Of a DNA stretch of 64,000 nt, positions 25,477 through 34,346 are shown piece after piece. Below the pieces are notes generated by a model. The model was not told the DNA's origin, did no database searches, and saw only the letters and a program-made list of their open reading frames with translations. Both the position numbers and the translations under genes were made by a program. The stretch comes from JBARKJ01 sp049801375 (GTDB lineage: Bacteria; Nitrospirota; JACRHJ01): assembly GCA_049801375.1 (NCBI GenBank), contig JBARKJ010000042.1, positions 1 through 64,000 of the forward strand. Reading direction: 5' to 3'. Positions within the stretch are counted from its first letter, which is position 1. Every line of letters begins with the position of its first letter.

Positions 25477-25505
25477 TTGACATCTTTCAAACATGCGAGT
25501 AGTAT
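25477..25505 (+). promoter_or_regulatory. Strong sigma-70 promoter before the cold-shock gene
   Basis: TTGACA (25477-25482), 17-base spacer and TAGTAT (25500-25505). Transcription would begin near 25512 and meet the terminator at 25518 at once. Confidence 0.7.
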
Positions 25506-25517
25506 TTAACAAGTGGT

Positions 25518-25546
25518 GCCACGGCACAGCGCCGTGGCTTTTTTTT
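25518..25546 (+). terminator. Terminator between exported-protein gene and cold-shock gene
   Basis: GCCACGGC (25518-25525), 5-base loop, GCCGTGGC (25531-25538) and a run of T. It ends the upstream transcript and also lies just after the promoter at 25477. Confidence 0.9.
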
Positions 25547-25664
25547 ATGCCTGCGATTTTTCATAGCTAAGAGGTTGAACGCTTTACTTAGGGTTGAAAA
25601 AGTTTGACAGGTTAATCGGGCGATGCGCAGGGTGCGCCAGCCCAAAGAAAAAGGGGTTTTGTTG

Positions 25665-25862
25665 ATGAAGGGTACAGTAAAGTGGTTCAACGAGAGCAAG
25701 GGTTATGGTTTCATCTCTCCTGAGGAAGGCAAAGACGTTTTCGTGCATTTCTCCGAGATAAAGATGGACGGCTTCAAGACTTTGAGCGAAGGACAGGAAG
25801 TCCAGTTCGAAGTCACGAACGGCCCGAAGGGTCCGCAGGCGGTTAACGTGATGAGCGCGTAA
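25665..25862 (+). CDS. Cold-shock protein, CspA family
   Basis: 65 aa OB-fold RNA/DNA chaperone. RNP1 (KGYGFI) and RNP2 (VFVHF) are intact and the start MKGTVKWFNESKG is canonical. ATG 25665 is chosen over an upstream in-frame ATG because it gives the normal family start; AAGGGG lies about 10 bases before it. The 150-base leader after the promoter, and the early terminator in it, suggest leader-level control, common in csp genes. Confidence 0.96.
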   Translation: MKGTVKWFNESKGYGFISPEEGKDVFVHFSEIKMDGFKTLSEGQEVQFEVTNGPKGPQAVNVMSA

Positions 25863-25888
25863 GCGCCTCCAAAACGAAAAACCATAAA

Positions 25889-25918
25889 CCCCCGGAAGCA
25901 ATTCCGGGGGTTTTTTTT
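25889..25918 (+). terminator. Terminator of the cold-shock gene
   Basis: Perfect 9-base stem CCCCCGGAA/TTCCGGGGG with a GCAA tetraloop followed by nine T. It may also serve the convergent ABC operon end at 25945. Confidence 0.93.
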
Positions 25919-25944
25919 TATGGGATTTTTTTCACTTTTGTTTA

Positions 25945-27114
25945 TCAGCTTGTCCTGAGCGCCTCCACGATATTCATCCGTGCGGCGCGGATTGCCGGCG
26001 GCACTCCGCCTATAAGGCCCATTACAAGCGCGAACGCCAGCGACTTCCAGAAAATTTCAAACGTAAGAGTAAAAGTGAACGCCAGCTCGGAGAATGTCTG
26101 CCAGTTCATGGTGGATATGGTGAAGAGCTGGAGGAAGGAAGCCAGAAAAAGTCCTACCATCCCCCCGATGCCCCCCAGCAGAAGGGATTCGAGTATGAAC
26201 GCCAGCGTAATGTCCCTCCTCTGGAAACCTAATGCCCGGAGCGTCCCTATCTCGCTCACCCGGTTCGACACCGCGGCGTACATGGTTATCATCGCGCCGA
26301 TTATCGCGCCCACGGAAAATATCACCGTAAGCGAAAGCCCCATAATCCGTAAGAATTTCGCCATCAGCTCGGACTGGTCCTTGTAATACTGCGTCTCGCG
26401 CCTTACGTCTAAAGTCAGCCTCGGATCGGATTCAAGCCTCGCCTTTACCTTGCCGAATTCGGAAGAGTCCCGCAGCTTGAAAATGACCGAGGAGTAAACC
26501 GGACGGCGGAACGCCTGCATAAGCTGGTCGGCGTCCCCCCATATCTCCGAATTGAACCCGGTGTTGCCCGCGTCGAAAATCCCCACGACCCTCCAGTCCC
26601 GCATCCCGAACTTCAAACTCTCTCCAAGGCCCGCGCCCTGGAAGCGTTCCGCAACGCCCTGCCCGGCCATAATCTCCGCCGAGCCCGGCCTTGGCATCCG
26701 CCCCGCGACTATTCTTACCTGCGGCCGCAGCGCCATGGACTCTCCGCCTATGCCGCGTATCTCTACATTGGACGGCTTGTCGCTCCCCCGTTTCAAGAGG
26801 TTTATCAGCACGACAAGCTCCTTCGCCACCATCTTCTCTCCGTCCGGACCGGTCGCGATTTCCGGCTGGCTCTCCACGATGGACGCCTGGTCGCGCTCCA
26901 CTCCGCTCTGGACTTCGGAATCCGCCGCCTTGCGGATGACGACGGCGTTATCAAAGGAGCCGGTATCCACCAGCGTCTTCTTCAAGCCGGCCGCCAGCAT
27001 AAGGACCGACGCGAACACGAAAACGACGAGCGCCATACCGCCCGCCGTCAGGATAGTCGTGAGCTTCCTGGTCCAGAGGTTGCGGAAGGAATAAAAAAAG
27101 AAAATCCCCGACAT
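25945..27114 (-). CDS. ABC transporter permease, FtsX/MacB type (second permease)
   Basis: 389 aa inner-membrane protein. TM1 lies near 20-40, then a large periplasmic MacB_PCD-like domain. Three C-terminal helices (about 265-290, 315-340, 355-380) with the EIGTLRALGFQRRDI motif form the FtsX domain. It is the last gene of a four-gene efflux operon. With the second permease it should form a heterodimer driven by the ATPase at 28260. Substrate is unknown. Confidence 0.92.
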   Translation of the reverse strand: MSGIFFFYSFRNLWTRKLTTILTAGGMALVVFVFASVLMLAAGLKKTLVDTGSFDNAVVIRKAADSEVQSGVERDQASIVESQPEIATGPDGEKMVAKELVVLINLLKRGSDKPSNVEIRGIGGESMALRPQVRIVAGRMPRPGSAEIMAGQGVAERFQGAGLGESLKFGMRDWRVVGIFDAGNTGFNSEIWGDADQLMQAFRRPVYSSVIFKLRDSSEFGKVKARLESDPRLTLDVRRETQYYKDQSELMAKFLRIMGLSLTVIFSVGAIIGAMITMYAAVSNRVSEIGTLRALGFQRRDITLAFILESLLLGGIGGMVGLFLASFLQLFTISTMNWQTFSELAFTFTLTFEIFWKSLAFALVMGLIGGVPPAIRAARMNIVEALRTS

Positions 27115-27115
27115 T

Positions 27116-28270
27116 TTATCCTATCCTCCTGAGGCCGTCGGCAATCCGTAGCTTTATCGCCCGCCACGCCGGAAAGACGGAGGCCGAAAATCCCACGATT
27201 ATCCCGGCCGCGATATCCATATAAATGGTTTTCCGTTCGACGTTGAAGACGGGGAACCAGTTGCTCAGCTCGGATTTGAACCACTGCGCCGCCGGATACG
27301 TCAATGCTATGCCTATTGCGCATCCGGTCATCGACAGAATGACCGACTCTCCAAAAATAAGGAAGGCGATGTCCCATCCCCCGAAACCCAGGGTTTTGAA
27401 TATCGCATACTCCCCTATCCTCTCGCGCGCGGTCATGGCCATGGTGTTCGCCGCCACGGCCATGATGATTATTATGACAACGAAGGAAACCAGCTGTATC
27501 GCGATTACTATCGCCTCGGTCATGGCGATAAAGCTCAACTGGAATGCCTTCTCCGTCTCGGTCAGCGTCTCCGCCATGGAGTTCTTGAACATCTTGTCGA
27601 TATCCCGCGAGACCGACGACGCCAGGTCGGGCCGCTCCACTTCCAGCATATAAAATCCTACCTGGTCCGCCCTCGATGGCTCTTCCTTCTTCATTGTCTC
27701 GTTTAAATAGTCCCAGTGGAACATGAACTGGTCTTCGGGCGTGCTCTTATACTTTCCTTTATATATACCCCTGAGTACAAATTCCCAGTTCCCCGGAAAA
27801 ATATTCCCCTTGATCGTGATGGTGTCCCCTATCTTCCAGTGATATCTCTCTACAAGCTTCCGCCCGGCTATGCAAGCCTTTCTGTCGTTCAAAAAAGCCT
27901 TCATCTGGTCCGGCGGCACTATGTATTCCGGGTACATCTTAAAGTAGCTCTCCGGGTCCACGGCAAAAGCCGCCACGAAATTCTTTTCGTTCTGGTAAGT
28001 CCCGCCGAACCAGTTCCCGTAAGATACGTCTTTCACGCCGGATACCTGACGTATCTTTTCCTTATAGGAAAGCGGGAGCGGGAAAATTATCGATACTGAA
28101 TTTCTCGTGACGAGGCGCGTCGCCGATGACGCTTCGACCCCCGAATACCATGCGCCGACGATTGTCCGGAGCATCCCGAAAGACAATATGGCGACAGCGA
28201 TGCCCGTAATAGTGAGGATGGACCGGAGCTTGTGGCGGAAGGGGTTTTTAAACAGGAGCTTAATCAGCAT
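27116..28270 (-). CDS. ABC transporter permease, FtsX/MacB type (first permease)
   Basis: 384 aa with the same layout as its partner: TM1 near 20, periplasmic domain 45-250, then three helices. The coupling motif RIGEYAIFKTLGFGGWDI is present. It overlaps the ATPase gene by 11 bases and ends one base before the second permease starts. Type VII (mechanotransmission) ABC systems usually use such permeases to drive periplasmic or outer-membrane transport. Confidence 0.92.
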   Translation of the reverse strand: MLIKLLFKNPFRHKLRSILTITGIAVAILSFGMLRTIVGAWYSGVEASSATRLVTRNSVSIIFPLPLSYKEKIRQVSGVKDVSYGNWFGGTYQNEKNFVAAFAVDPESYFKMYPEYIVPPDQMKAFLNDRKACIAGRKLVERYHWKIGDTITIKGNIFPGNWEFVLRGIYKGKYKSTPEDQFMFHWDYLNETMKKEEPSRADQVGFYMLEVERPDLASSVSRDIDKMFKNSMAETLTETEKAFQLSFIAMTEAIVIAIQLVSFVVIIIIMAVAANTMAMTARERIGEYAIFKTLGFGGWDIAFLIFGESVILSMTGCAIGIALTYPAAQWFKSELSNWFPVFNVERKTIYMDIAAGIIVGFSASVFPAWRAIKLRIADGLRRIG

Positions 28271-28952
28271 TGGTGAGGATACCCTTTTCGAGGTGCCTCA
28301 GGACGTGCGCTTTCTCTGCGGCTCTGGGGTCGTGCGTCACCATGATTATCGTCTTGTTCGATTCATGATTCAGGCGCTCCATCAGACCCAGTATCTCCTG
28401 CGCTGAGACCTTGTCCAGGTCACCGGTCGGCTCGTCCGCGACGAGTATCGCAGGGTCCGTGACAATCGCGCGCGCAATTGCGACTCTCTGCTGCTGACCG
28501 CCTGAAAGCTGGGAAGGATAGTAGTCCATGCGATCCTCAAGACCCACTACTCGAAGCGCCGTATCGGCGTGTTCGCGCCGCTCTTTTTTTGAAAGTCCGG
28601 TAAGCACCAGCGGAAGCTCTACGTTCTCCAAAGCGGTTAATACGGGGATCAGGTTGTAGAACTGGAATATGAACCCGACGTTCGACGCCCGCCACCCGGC
28701 AAGCTCGGTTTCCGAAAGTTCGGTGATATCAACCCCGCCTACATGAATGCTCCCGCTGTCCACATTATCCAGCCCGGCGATTAAGTTTAAGAGCGTGCTT
28801 TTGCCGGAGCCGGACGGCCCCATCAGGGCGACGAACTCGCCTTCCGATATATCGAAAGTCAAATCCTGCAACACCGGCACAACCTGGATTCCCCGGCGGT
28901 AGGACTTCGTGACGTTACTTACCTGTACTACAGGCTCTTTATTATTCGCCAT
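28260..28952 (-). CDS. ABC transporter ATPase, MacB/LolD type
   Basis: 230 aa cytoplasmic ATPase. Walker A GPSGSGKST, Q-loop, signature LSGGQQQR, Walker B ILVADEPTGDLD and switch His (MVTHDPRAA) are complete. The length and motif forms match LolD/MacB-type ATPases. It is 2 bases after the adaptor gene and overlaps the first permease. Confidence 0.95.
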   Translation of the reverse strand: MANNKEPVVQVSNVTKSYRRGIQVVPVLQDLTFDISEGEFVALMGPSGSGKSTLLNLIAGLDNVDSGSIHVGGVDITELSETELAGWRASNVGFIFQFYNLIPVLTALENVELPLVLTGLSKKERREHADTALRVVGLEDRMDYYPSQLSGGQQQRVAIARAIVTDPAILVADEPTGDLDKVSAQEILGLMERLNHESNKTIIMVTHDPRAAEKAHVLRHLEKGILTNAD

Positions 28953-28954
28953 CG

Positions 28955-30253
28955 TTATTCCACGGCTTCTTTTATCTTGGAGCCGTTCTTTAATTTGTCC
29001 ACGTTGCTTACCGCGACCTTGTCACCCGTCTTCAGGCCGGAGGTTACTTCCACCCAGTCCCCCAGTTTTTTGCCGATGCTTACAGGTGTATAGACCGCCC
29101 GCCCCTCCTTTATCACGAAGACCGCCTGCCTTCCGTTCCGGTTGGTCAGTGCGGCGGGGTTTACGGCCAATAGCGGTTTCTCGTCTTCCGGGCTTGGCCA
29201 ATGCGCGAGAAACGCCACCTTCGCGCTCATCTCCGGCAGTATCCGCGGGTCCTTCTCCAGGAATTTTACTTTCACCATGACCGAAGCCTTAGTCCGGTCC
29301 GCGGTGGGCACGATTACGGATACCTCGCCCTTGAACCTCTTGCCGGGCAGGGCGTCGAGCTGGACCTCGCAAGGCTGTCCTTCGTGAACCAGTTCGAGGT
29401 TCGCCTCCGAGACATCCGCCTCCACCTCAAGCGAATTCATGTCGGCGATTGTAACCACCGCGGCCTGGGCGTTGACTGAGGCCCCTATGGGCGTTACGAT
29501 GTCGCCGATATCCGCGTTTTTCGTCAGGACCACCGCATCGAACGGCGCCCGGATGAGGGTATATTCCACGTTCGCTTCCGCCCCCTTCAGCGCCGCGGCG
29601 GAGCCCGATATCGCCGCGCCTGCCTCCTTTTTGGCCGCCTCGTTCGCGCGTATGGCGGCCTTCGCGCCTTCGACGCCGGCGATTGCCTTTTTATACCTCG
29701 CCTCGGCTGAATCGTAATCGGACTTTGCGACGAACCCCTTCTTCAAGAGGTCTCTCTGACGGTCGATGTTCAGCTTCGCGTCGTTTAGTTCCGCCTGTGC
29801 CTGGTCGAGCGCCGCCATCGCGTTTATTACGTTCGCCGAAGCCTGTTTCAGCGCGTCGCGGGAACTGGAGAGATTTGCCTTCGCCTGGGCCTCGGCCGCA
29901 AGCACGTCCTGCTTTTCAAGACGCGCGATTATCTCGCCCTTCTTCACGTGAGAACCCTCTTTTACGCCCAGCCACTCAAGCCTTCCCGTCACCTTGCCCG
30001 CCACGGCCGCCTTGCGCTGCGCTACGACATACCCGCTCGCGTCCAGGCTGGTGAACGTCTGTGTCGGGTAGATCATTGACACGACGGCGGTCCTGACCTC
30101 GACTTTAGGAGTAAGGACTCCCGTCGCCGCAAGAACTGCCGCAATGATGATTAACGCGACTACCACCCAGACAAATGGCCGCTTCCGCTTGCGTATGCCC
30201 GATTTTGTTCCCGTTTTCTCTATCCTTAATTTATTTAAGTCTTCGTCGGCCAT
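28955..30253 (-). CDS. Periplasmic adaptor subunit (MFP/HlyD-like)
   Basis: 432 aa. One N-terminal TM (about 28-48), a barrel-sandwich lipoyl-like half motif (AAVAGKVTGRLEWLGVKEGSHVKKGEIIARL), a long Ala-rich coiled-coil hairpin (about 105-215), and a beta-barrel region. It links an inner-membrane pump to an outer-membrane channel. No TolC-like gene is in the window, so the channel must be encoded elsewhere. It heads the operon from a good promoter at 30294. Confidence 0.93.
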   Translation of the reverse strand: MADEDLNKLRIEKTGTKSGIRKRKRPFVWVVVALIIIAAVLAATGVLTPKVEVRTAVVSMIYPTQTFTSLDASGYVVAQRKAAVAGKVTGRLEWLGVKEGSHVKKGEIIARLEKQDVLAAEAQAKANLSSSRDALKQASANVINAMAALDQAQAELNDAKLNIDRQRDLLKKGFVAKSDYDSAEARYKKAIAGVEGAKAAIRANEAAKKEAGAAISGSAAALKGAEANVEYTLIRAPFDAVVLTKNADIGDIVTPIGASVNAQAAVVTIADMNSLEVEADVSEANLELVHEGQPCEVQLDALPGKRFKGEVSVIVPTADRTKASVMVKVKFLEKDPRILPEMSAKVAFLAHWPSPEDEKPLLAVNPAALTNRNGRQAVFVIKEGRAVYTPVSIGKKLGDWVEVTSGLKTGDKVAVSNVDKLKNGSKIKEAVE

Positions 30254-30293
30254 TTATAATAGCTCCGGGGAAAATATTAGGTACCAACCGTTA

Positions 30294-30322
30294 ATTTTAC
30301 ATTATTATCAGGGAATTATCAA
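30294..30322 (-). promoter_or_regulatory. Sigma-70 promoter of the ABC efflux operon
   Basis: TTGATA (30317-30322), 17-base spacer and TAAAAT (30294-30299) on the minus strand. GGAG lies about 10 bases before the adaptor ATG. Confidence 0.65.
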
Positions 30323-30411
30323 TAAAATCGGGCGGTAGAAACGACGAAAGAGAGACGTGGTAAAAAGGAGTGTGGCCTAGTCAGGGCGGTCTGGCCGTGT
30401 TTACGGCTTTT

Positions 30412-31641
30412 TTATACCTTGGGCACCGTGAAATAAAAGGTGCTGCCCTTACCCTTGTCCGAATAGGCCCATATCGTGCCGCCGCATTTTTCCACAAGTT
30501 TTTTGCAGATGGACAGGCCGAGCCCCGAGCCGGGAATATTCGCCGCCTCGCGGGAGCGGTAAAGCGGGTAGAAAATTTTTTCCAAATCGTCCGTATTTAT
30601 ACCCGGACCGGAATCCTTCACCGAGAACTGATAAAAGATATCCTTTTCCTGACAACCGATCTCAATTACCGGCCTGCGGTCGCCGGGAGTATATTTGACG
30701 GCGTTGCTTATCAGGTTGGACAATATCCTCTTGAGGCTGAACGGAGGATACTCTATAAGCGGGATATTTTCCTCAAACTTTATTTCGACGTCCTCTTTTG
30801 TTGGCAGGTCCATTTCGGAGACGAGGTTCAAAACGAATTCCTTTAAATCTATGGTTTCAGGATGTTCTTCTACGCGTCCGGTCGAGTTCGCGAAATCACC
30901 GAAGCTCGCGATGAGATGCTCGATGTATTCGGCGTTACTGTAAATCCTTTCGACCATTACCGGGACATCGTCTTTAAGCCGGTCCGAATATTTTAAGGTG
31001 ATAAGCTCCGAAAAACCCTTTATCGACGTGAGCGGGCTCCTTAAATCGTGTATTATCCGCTGGACGACAGCCAGCAGCTCGCCTTCCTTTTCTTTACCGG
31101 CGGCAATTGAGTGGATGTAAAGACCAATCTCTGAGGCGACATTTTCTATAAACTGGACCTGTCTTCTCTGAATGGCACTTGCTTCCCTGGCCACGAAATG
31201 AATTGCACCGAAATACCGGTGGGCAAAACGGACAGGCACAACACCCAGGCATTCCCAGCCGCATCGGACGCACTCACCCCTGAACTTTCCGGTCCGCATC
31301 CCATCCAGGACAGGCGTCAATGACTGTAAATTATCCGTAAAAAAGGAGCCGTAGGGAGTATAAAATGGCAGGTCGGGGTCGTATTTTCCTTCTATTATTT
31401 CGATGCATTCGCAACTGTGGGCTCTTACGCTTAAAAAATTCTCCCTGGCCAGGAATTTATCGTTAAAACCGACAGCTACAGCGTATGGAATATTGCCTTG
31501 ACTGTCCTTTATCCTTATTCCAAGCGCTCCGCATCCCAGGTAATCTTTAAGTTTTAGTGCAATCTGCTCCAGGACATGGCTTATCTCTTTTTTCTCATTT
31601 AAAAGATTCAGTATCTCCGCATTAATAAGCTGCTCTTCCAT
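30412..31641 (-). CDS. Cytoplasmic histidine kinase with Cys-rich GAF-like domain
   Basis: 409 aa from ATG 31641, no membrane segment. Residues about 20-195 look GAF-like and carry two cysteine clusters, CECIE and ECVRCGWEC, followed by LGVVPVRFAHRYFGAIHF. The HisKA box IIHDLRSPLTS and an ATPase domain (NLISNAVKY, DSGPGIN, GSGLGLSICK) follow. The Cys set could bind metal or act as a redox switch. No response regulator is adjacent. A longer in-frame start at 31710 adds a Cys-containing stretch of doubtful relevance. Confidence 0.88.
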   Translation of the reverse strand: MEEQLINAEILNLLNEKKEISHVLEQIALKLKDYLGCGALGIRIKDSQGNIPYAVAVGFNDKFLARENFLSVRAHSCECIEIIEGKYDPDLPFYTPYGSFFTDNLQSLTPVLDGMRTGKFRGECVRCGWECLGVVPVRFAHRYFGAIHFVAREASAIQRRQVQFIENVASEIGLYIHSIAAGKEKEGELLAVVQRIIHDLRSPLTSIKGFSELITLKYSDRLKDDVPVMVERIYSNAEYIEHLIASFGDFANSTGRVEEHPETIDLKEFVLNLVSEMDLPTKEDVEIKFEENIPLIEYPPFSLKRILSNLISNAVKYTPGDRRPVIEIGCQEKDIFYQFSVKDSGPGINTDDLEKIFYPLYRSREAANIPGSGLGLSICKKLVEKCGGTIWAYSDKGKGSTFYFTVPKV

Positions 31642-31783
31642 GTTTACGAAATTAGCATAAACAGCATGAAATATCAATGGAAAAGCAGGTAAATACGGGC
31701 AAAAACACAATAATAGGAATAAGTGCTATACTTAATAACAGGTGTATCGGCACGGCAAAAAAAGATAGTAGAGGAGGAAGGTC

Positions 31784-32746
31784 ATGAAGATATTCATTGC
31801 AGGGGCAAGCGGCTTTCTGGGTTCGGCCGTAACGAAAGAACTTGCCGACAGAGGGCATAACGTCACCGGTCTGGTCCAGACCGATGAATATAAGTCCATT
31901 AAACAAAAGGGAGTTAACTATATTAAGGGCGACCTTTTGGAATCAGGGGAGTGGTGCGACAAGATAAGGGAAGCGGATAAGGTAATCAGCCTTATCAACC
32001 CGTTCGATGCCGCCGAAAAAATTCCCAGGGACAAGGTCGAAGCATATTCGAGAAAGCATACCGAAGAGGTGGCAAACCTTATCAAAGCGGCCTCCGACGG
32101 CAATGCAAAGACGGTCATTGCGACTTTTCATACGGACTGCTATGGCAACCGTCACGGCAAATGGACATCCGATGCCGACGCGGTCGATCCGATCGGGTTC
32201 TGCAGGCCGATTGAAGGCTCACTGAAGGTAGTGGATGAACTGGCGGAGGAAACGGGCCTGAATACGATCAGGGTCTTTCCGGCGATGGTCTACGGAAACG
32301 GCGGATGGTTCAAGGGGCTGATTGAGAACTTGAAGGCGGGTAAGGCGAAGCTCGTAGAGCCTGGCGACAACTACCTGAACCTCATCCACATCGACGACGT
32401 AGCCGGACTATATGCCGAGATAGTCGAGAACGTGAACAACAGCGACGTCTTCACGCTGTCCGACGACAGGCCGGTCACTCAAAGGAACCTGATGAGCCAT
32501 ATAACAGCGCTCATGGGCCTGCCGGAGCCGAAGATGGTGGACTTCAACACCTACGCCAAGGAGTTCGGCTGGATTCAGGCTGAGAGCATGTCTTCATCGA
32601 CGAGAGTGCCGGGCATTAGGGCCATAGACATGTTCGGCTACGCCATGAAGGCGCGGAGCTATGAACAGGGCGTGTTGATGACCTTAAAATCCATGGGCGT
32701 GGAAGTAAGCGAGGAGGCAATCGAGAAGCTCTTGAAAGCCGCCTGA
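31784..32746 (+). CDS. Atypical NAD(P)-dependent epimerase/dehydratase
   Basis: 320 aa extended-SDR protein. The Rossmann motif GASGFLG is at residues 7-13, with GDL near 48. The usual YxxxK catalytic pair is not apparent where expected; that region reads FCRPIEGSLKVVD. HIDDVAGLY and a substrate-domain tail are typical of epimerases. It may be an atypical SDR with a binding or non-epimerase role. GAGGAAGG precedes ATG. It stands alone, divergent from the kinase at 30412. Confidence 0.85.
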   Translation: MKIFIAGASGFLGSAVTKELADRGHNVTGLVQTDEYKSIKQKGVNYIKGDLLESGEWCDKIREADKVISLINPFDAAEKIPRDKVEAYSRKHTEEVANLIKAASDGNAKTVIATFHTDCYGNRHGKWTSDADAVDPIGFCRPIEGSLKVVDELAEETGLNTIRVFPAMVYGNGGWFKGLIENLKAGKAKLVEPGDNYLNLIHIDDVAGLYAEIVENVNNSDVFTLSDDRPVTQRNLMSHITALMGLPEPKMVDFNTYAKEFGWIQAESMSSSTRVPGIRAIDMFGYAMKARSYEQGVLMTLKSMGVEVSEEAIEKLLKAA

Positions 32747-32779
32747 AAATGCTTTTTTGAAAAATGCGGGGTGTATTGC

Positions 32780-33316
32780 TTAGAAGAAGCTCTCCGGGAC
32801 GTTTATCACGTCGTCCGGCTTGACAGGGTCGCTCATATTGGCGCTCATCGTGGACTCTTGGCCGTCCACCCTGCGAGTTATTTTTGTCCTGCCGGGGGCC
32901 GCTTTATCAGTCAGGCCCCCTGCTAGGGCAATGGCCTTAAGCACAGTCGTATCGGGATCCGCCTTGTACGAGCCGGGTTTTTGTACCTCTCCGGTTACAT
33001 AAACCACGTTCTTCGTCTCAGTGATCAGGATGTTGACATGCGGGTTCCGAATGTAGCCCTTGGACAGTAGATTGGCTATCCTCTTCTCCGCTTGGTGCAC
33101 GCTAAGCCCGCCAACATTGGCTTCCCCTATGAGCGGGAAGGTTATTGTACCTTCTGAACTTACTAACGTTTCGGTGGTGAGGTCGTCATTGCCGTAAACG
33201 GTAATCTTCAGGAGGTCACCATTGGAAATGGCGGAGTCCTGCGCCATTCCCGAAATCGGGAACAGGTATAAAAACATTATAGCGAAAGCCATTATGAAGC
33301 GGTATCGTAGTTTCAT
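32780..33316 (-). CDS. Polysaccharide export protein, Wza-like (SLBB)
   Basis: 178 aa with a signal peptide (about 1-25, cleavage after GMA). The Poly_export motif GDLLKITVYGNDDLTTE and an SLBB domain (VYVTGEVQKPGSYK) follow. It lacks a lipobox and the C-terminal membrane helix of full Wza, so is a short OMA protein. No glycosyltransferase or Wzc genes are nearby, so its partner system is elsewhere. It has an excellent own promoter. Confidence 0.9.
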   Translation of the reverse strand: MKLRYRFIMAFAIMFLYLFPISGMAQDSAISNGDLLKITVYGNDDLTTETLVSSEGTITFPLIGEANVGGLSVHQAEKRIANLLSKGYIRNPHVNILITETKNVVYVTGEVQKPGSYKADPDTTVLKAIALAGGLTDKAAPGRTKITRRVDGQESTMSANMSDPVKPDDVINVPESFF

Positions 33317-33327
33317 TATGTTTTAAA

Positions 33328-33356
33328 TATATAATGAGATTCATTAGGTTTGTCAA
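33328..33356 (-). promoter_or_regulatory. Sigma-70 promoter of the export protein
   Basis: TTGACA (33351-33356), 17-base spacer and TATATA (33328-33333) on the minus strand, ending 11 bases before the start codon. Confidence 0.75.
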
Positions 33357-33406
33357 ATCCCGTTAATTAAAATTAATTCCGTTTTAATAATTCCTTAATG
33401 AAAACT

Positions 33407-33415
33407 TGTTATAAT
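33407..33415 (+). promoter_or_regulatory. Extended -10 promoter TGTTATAAT
   Basis: Consensus TATAAT at 33410-33415 preceded by TG at the extended -10 position; the -35 region is poor. It reads toward the kinase at 33434. Confidence 0.5.
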
Positions 33416-33433
33416 AGTACCTAATATCATCAG

Positions 33434-34279
33434 TTGGTCTTAATTTTGAACCTGCTATCTGGGCTGGAAAGGACACCCCCCCCCGTGAAAACCGAAAAAG
33501 TTAAATATGACCCGCCGTCTGAAGTTTCCCCGGATGAGAAGAAATGGGTTGAGCAAGAAAGAAATAACTTTCTGGCCATGGTAACGCATGATTTTAAATC
33601 GCCCCTTACAGTCATGATGGGCTACACCGAGTTGATAGCCACGCATGAAGGTCTGGATAGCAATCTCTCGGAAATGTGCGCTCACATACTAAAGAACGGG
33701 GAAAAGCTGCTGGGAATGGTGGACGATTTCACATTTCATGTAAAACTGCAATCCGGCGTTTTGACACCTGAATTTGCCTCTACAGATTTAAATGCAGTAT
33801 TAAAGGAAGTAAAAAAAGAATTCTCTGTCCAGGCTGCTAAAAAGCGCCAGATAATCGAGATGGAGCTTGCAGAAGGCTTCCCATTTGCTTTTCTGGATAG
33901 AAAACTTATTGAAAGAGCGATTGACAACCTTCTGCAAAACGCAATCAATTACACGCCCGAAGGAGGACGGATATCTCTTAAAACCGAATATCACGTAATT
34001 GGGAATCGGAGTTTCCCGGTCATGTCCGTATCGGACACGGGTCCTGGAATACCGCCGGAGCAGATTTCACAGCTTTTTGATATGTATTTTCGTTCTCAAA
34101 ATACCGGAGGCGTAAGGGGCGCCGGACTGGGGCTTACGATAGTCAAAGCCGTGGCAGAAGCGCACGGCGGGCATGTCGAGGTTGACAGCGAATTAGGAAA
34201 GGGAAGCACATTCTATATCCATCTGCCGTCAGTAGCGGTGGACATGTTCCGCGAGCATAGCGTCACGGCCGCTGTATAA
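33434..34279 (+). CDS. Soluble histidine kinase without sensor domain
   Basis: 281 aa, no membrane segment. HisKA box MVTHDFKSPLT lies near residue 50. The ATPase domain follows (NLLQNAINY, DTGPGIPPEQ, GAGLGLTIVKAV). The N-terminal 40 residues are too short for a sensor, so input probably comes from a partner. The start is uncertain: TTG 33434 lacks a ribosome site, while GTG 33485 follows a nine-C run. Adjacent to but divergent from the export protein; no regulator gene adjoins. Confidence 0.8.
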   Translation: MVLILNLLSGLERTPPPVKTEKVKYDPPSEVSPDEKKWVEQERNNFLAMVTHDFKSPLTVMMGYTELIATHEGLDSNLSEMCAHILKNGEKLLGMVDDFTFHVKLQSGVLTPEFASTDLNAVLKEVKKEFSVQAAKKRQIIEMELAEGFPFAFLDRKLIERAIDNLLQNAINYTPEGGRISLKTEYHVIGNRSFPVMSVSDTGPGIPPEQISQLFDMYFRSQNTGGVRGAGLGLTIVKAVAEAHGGHVEVDSELGKGSTFYIHLPSVAVDMFREHSVTAAV

Positions 34280-34346
34280 CGTTAAAGTTTTAGTTCCATA
34301 AAAATTGCACCACGGTTGTCTCGGTTTTTAGGTGAGTCAAAAAGGG

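Noticed and set aside
30394..30413. Terminator of the kinase gene at 30412
   Set aside because: GCCGT-GTTT-ACGGC followed by T6 points along the plus strand, where no gene needs it; on the minus strand it lacks a T-run.
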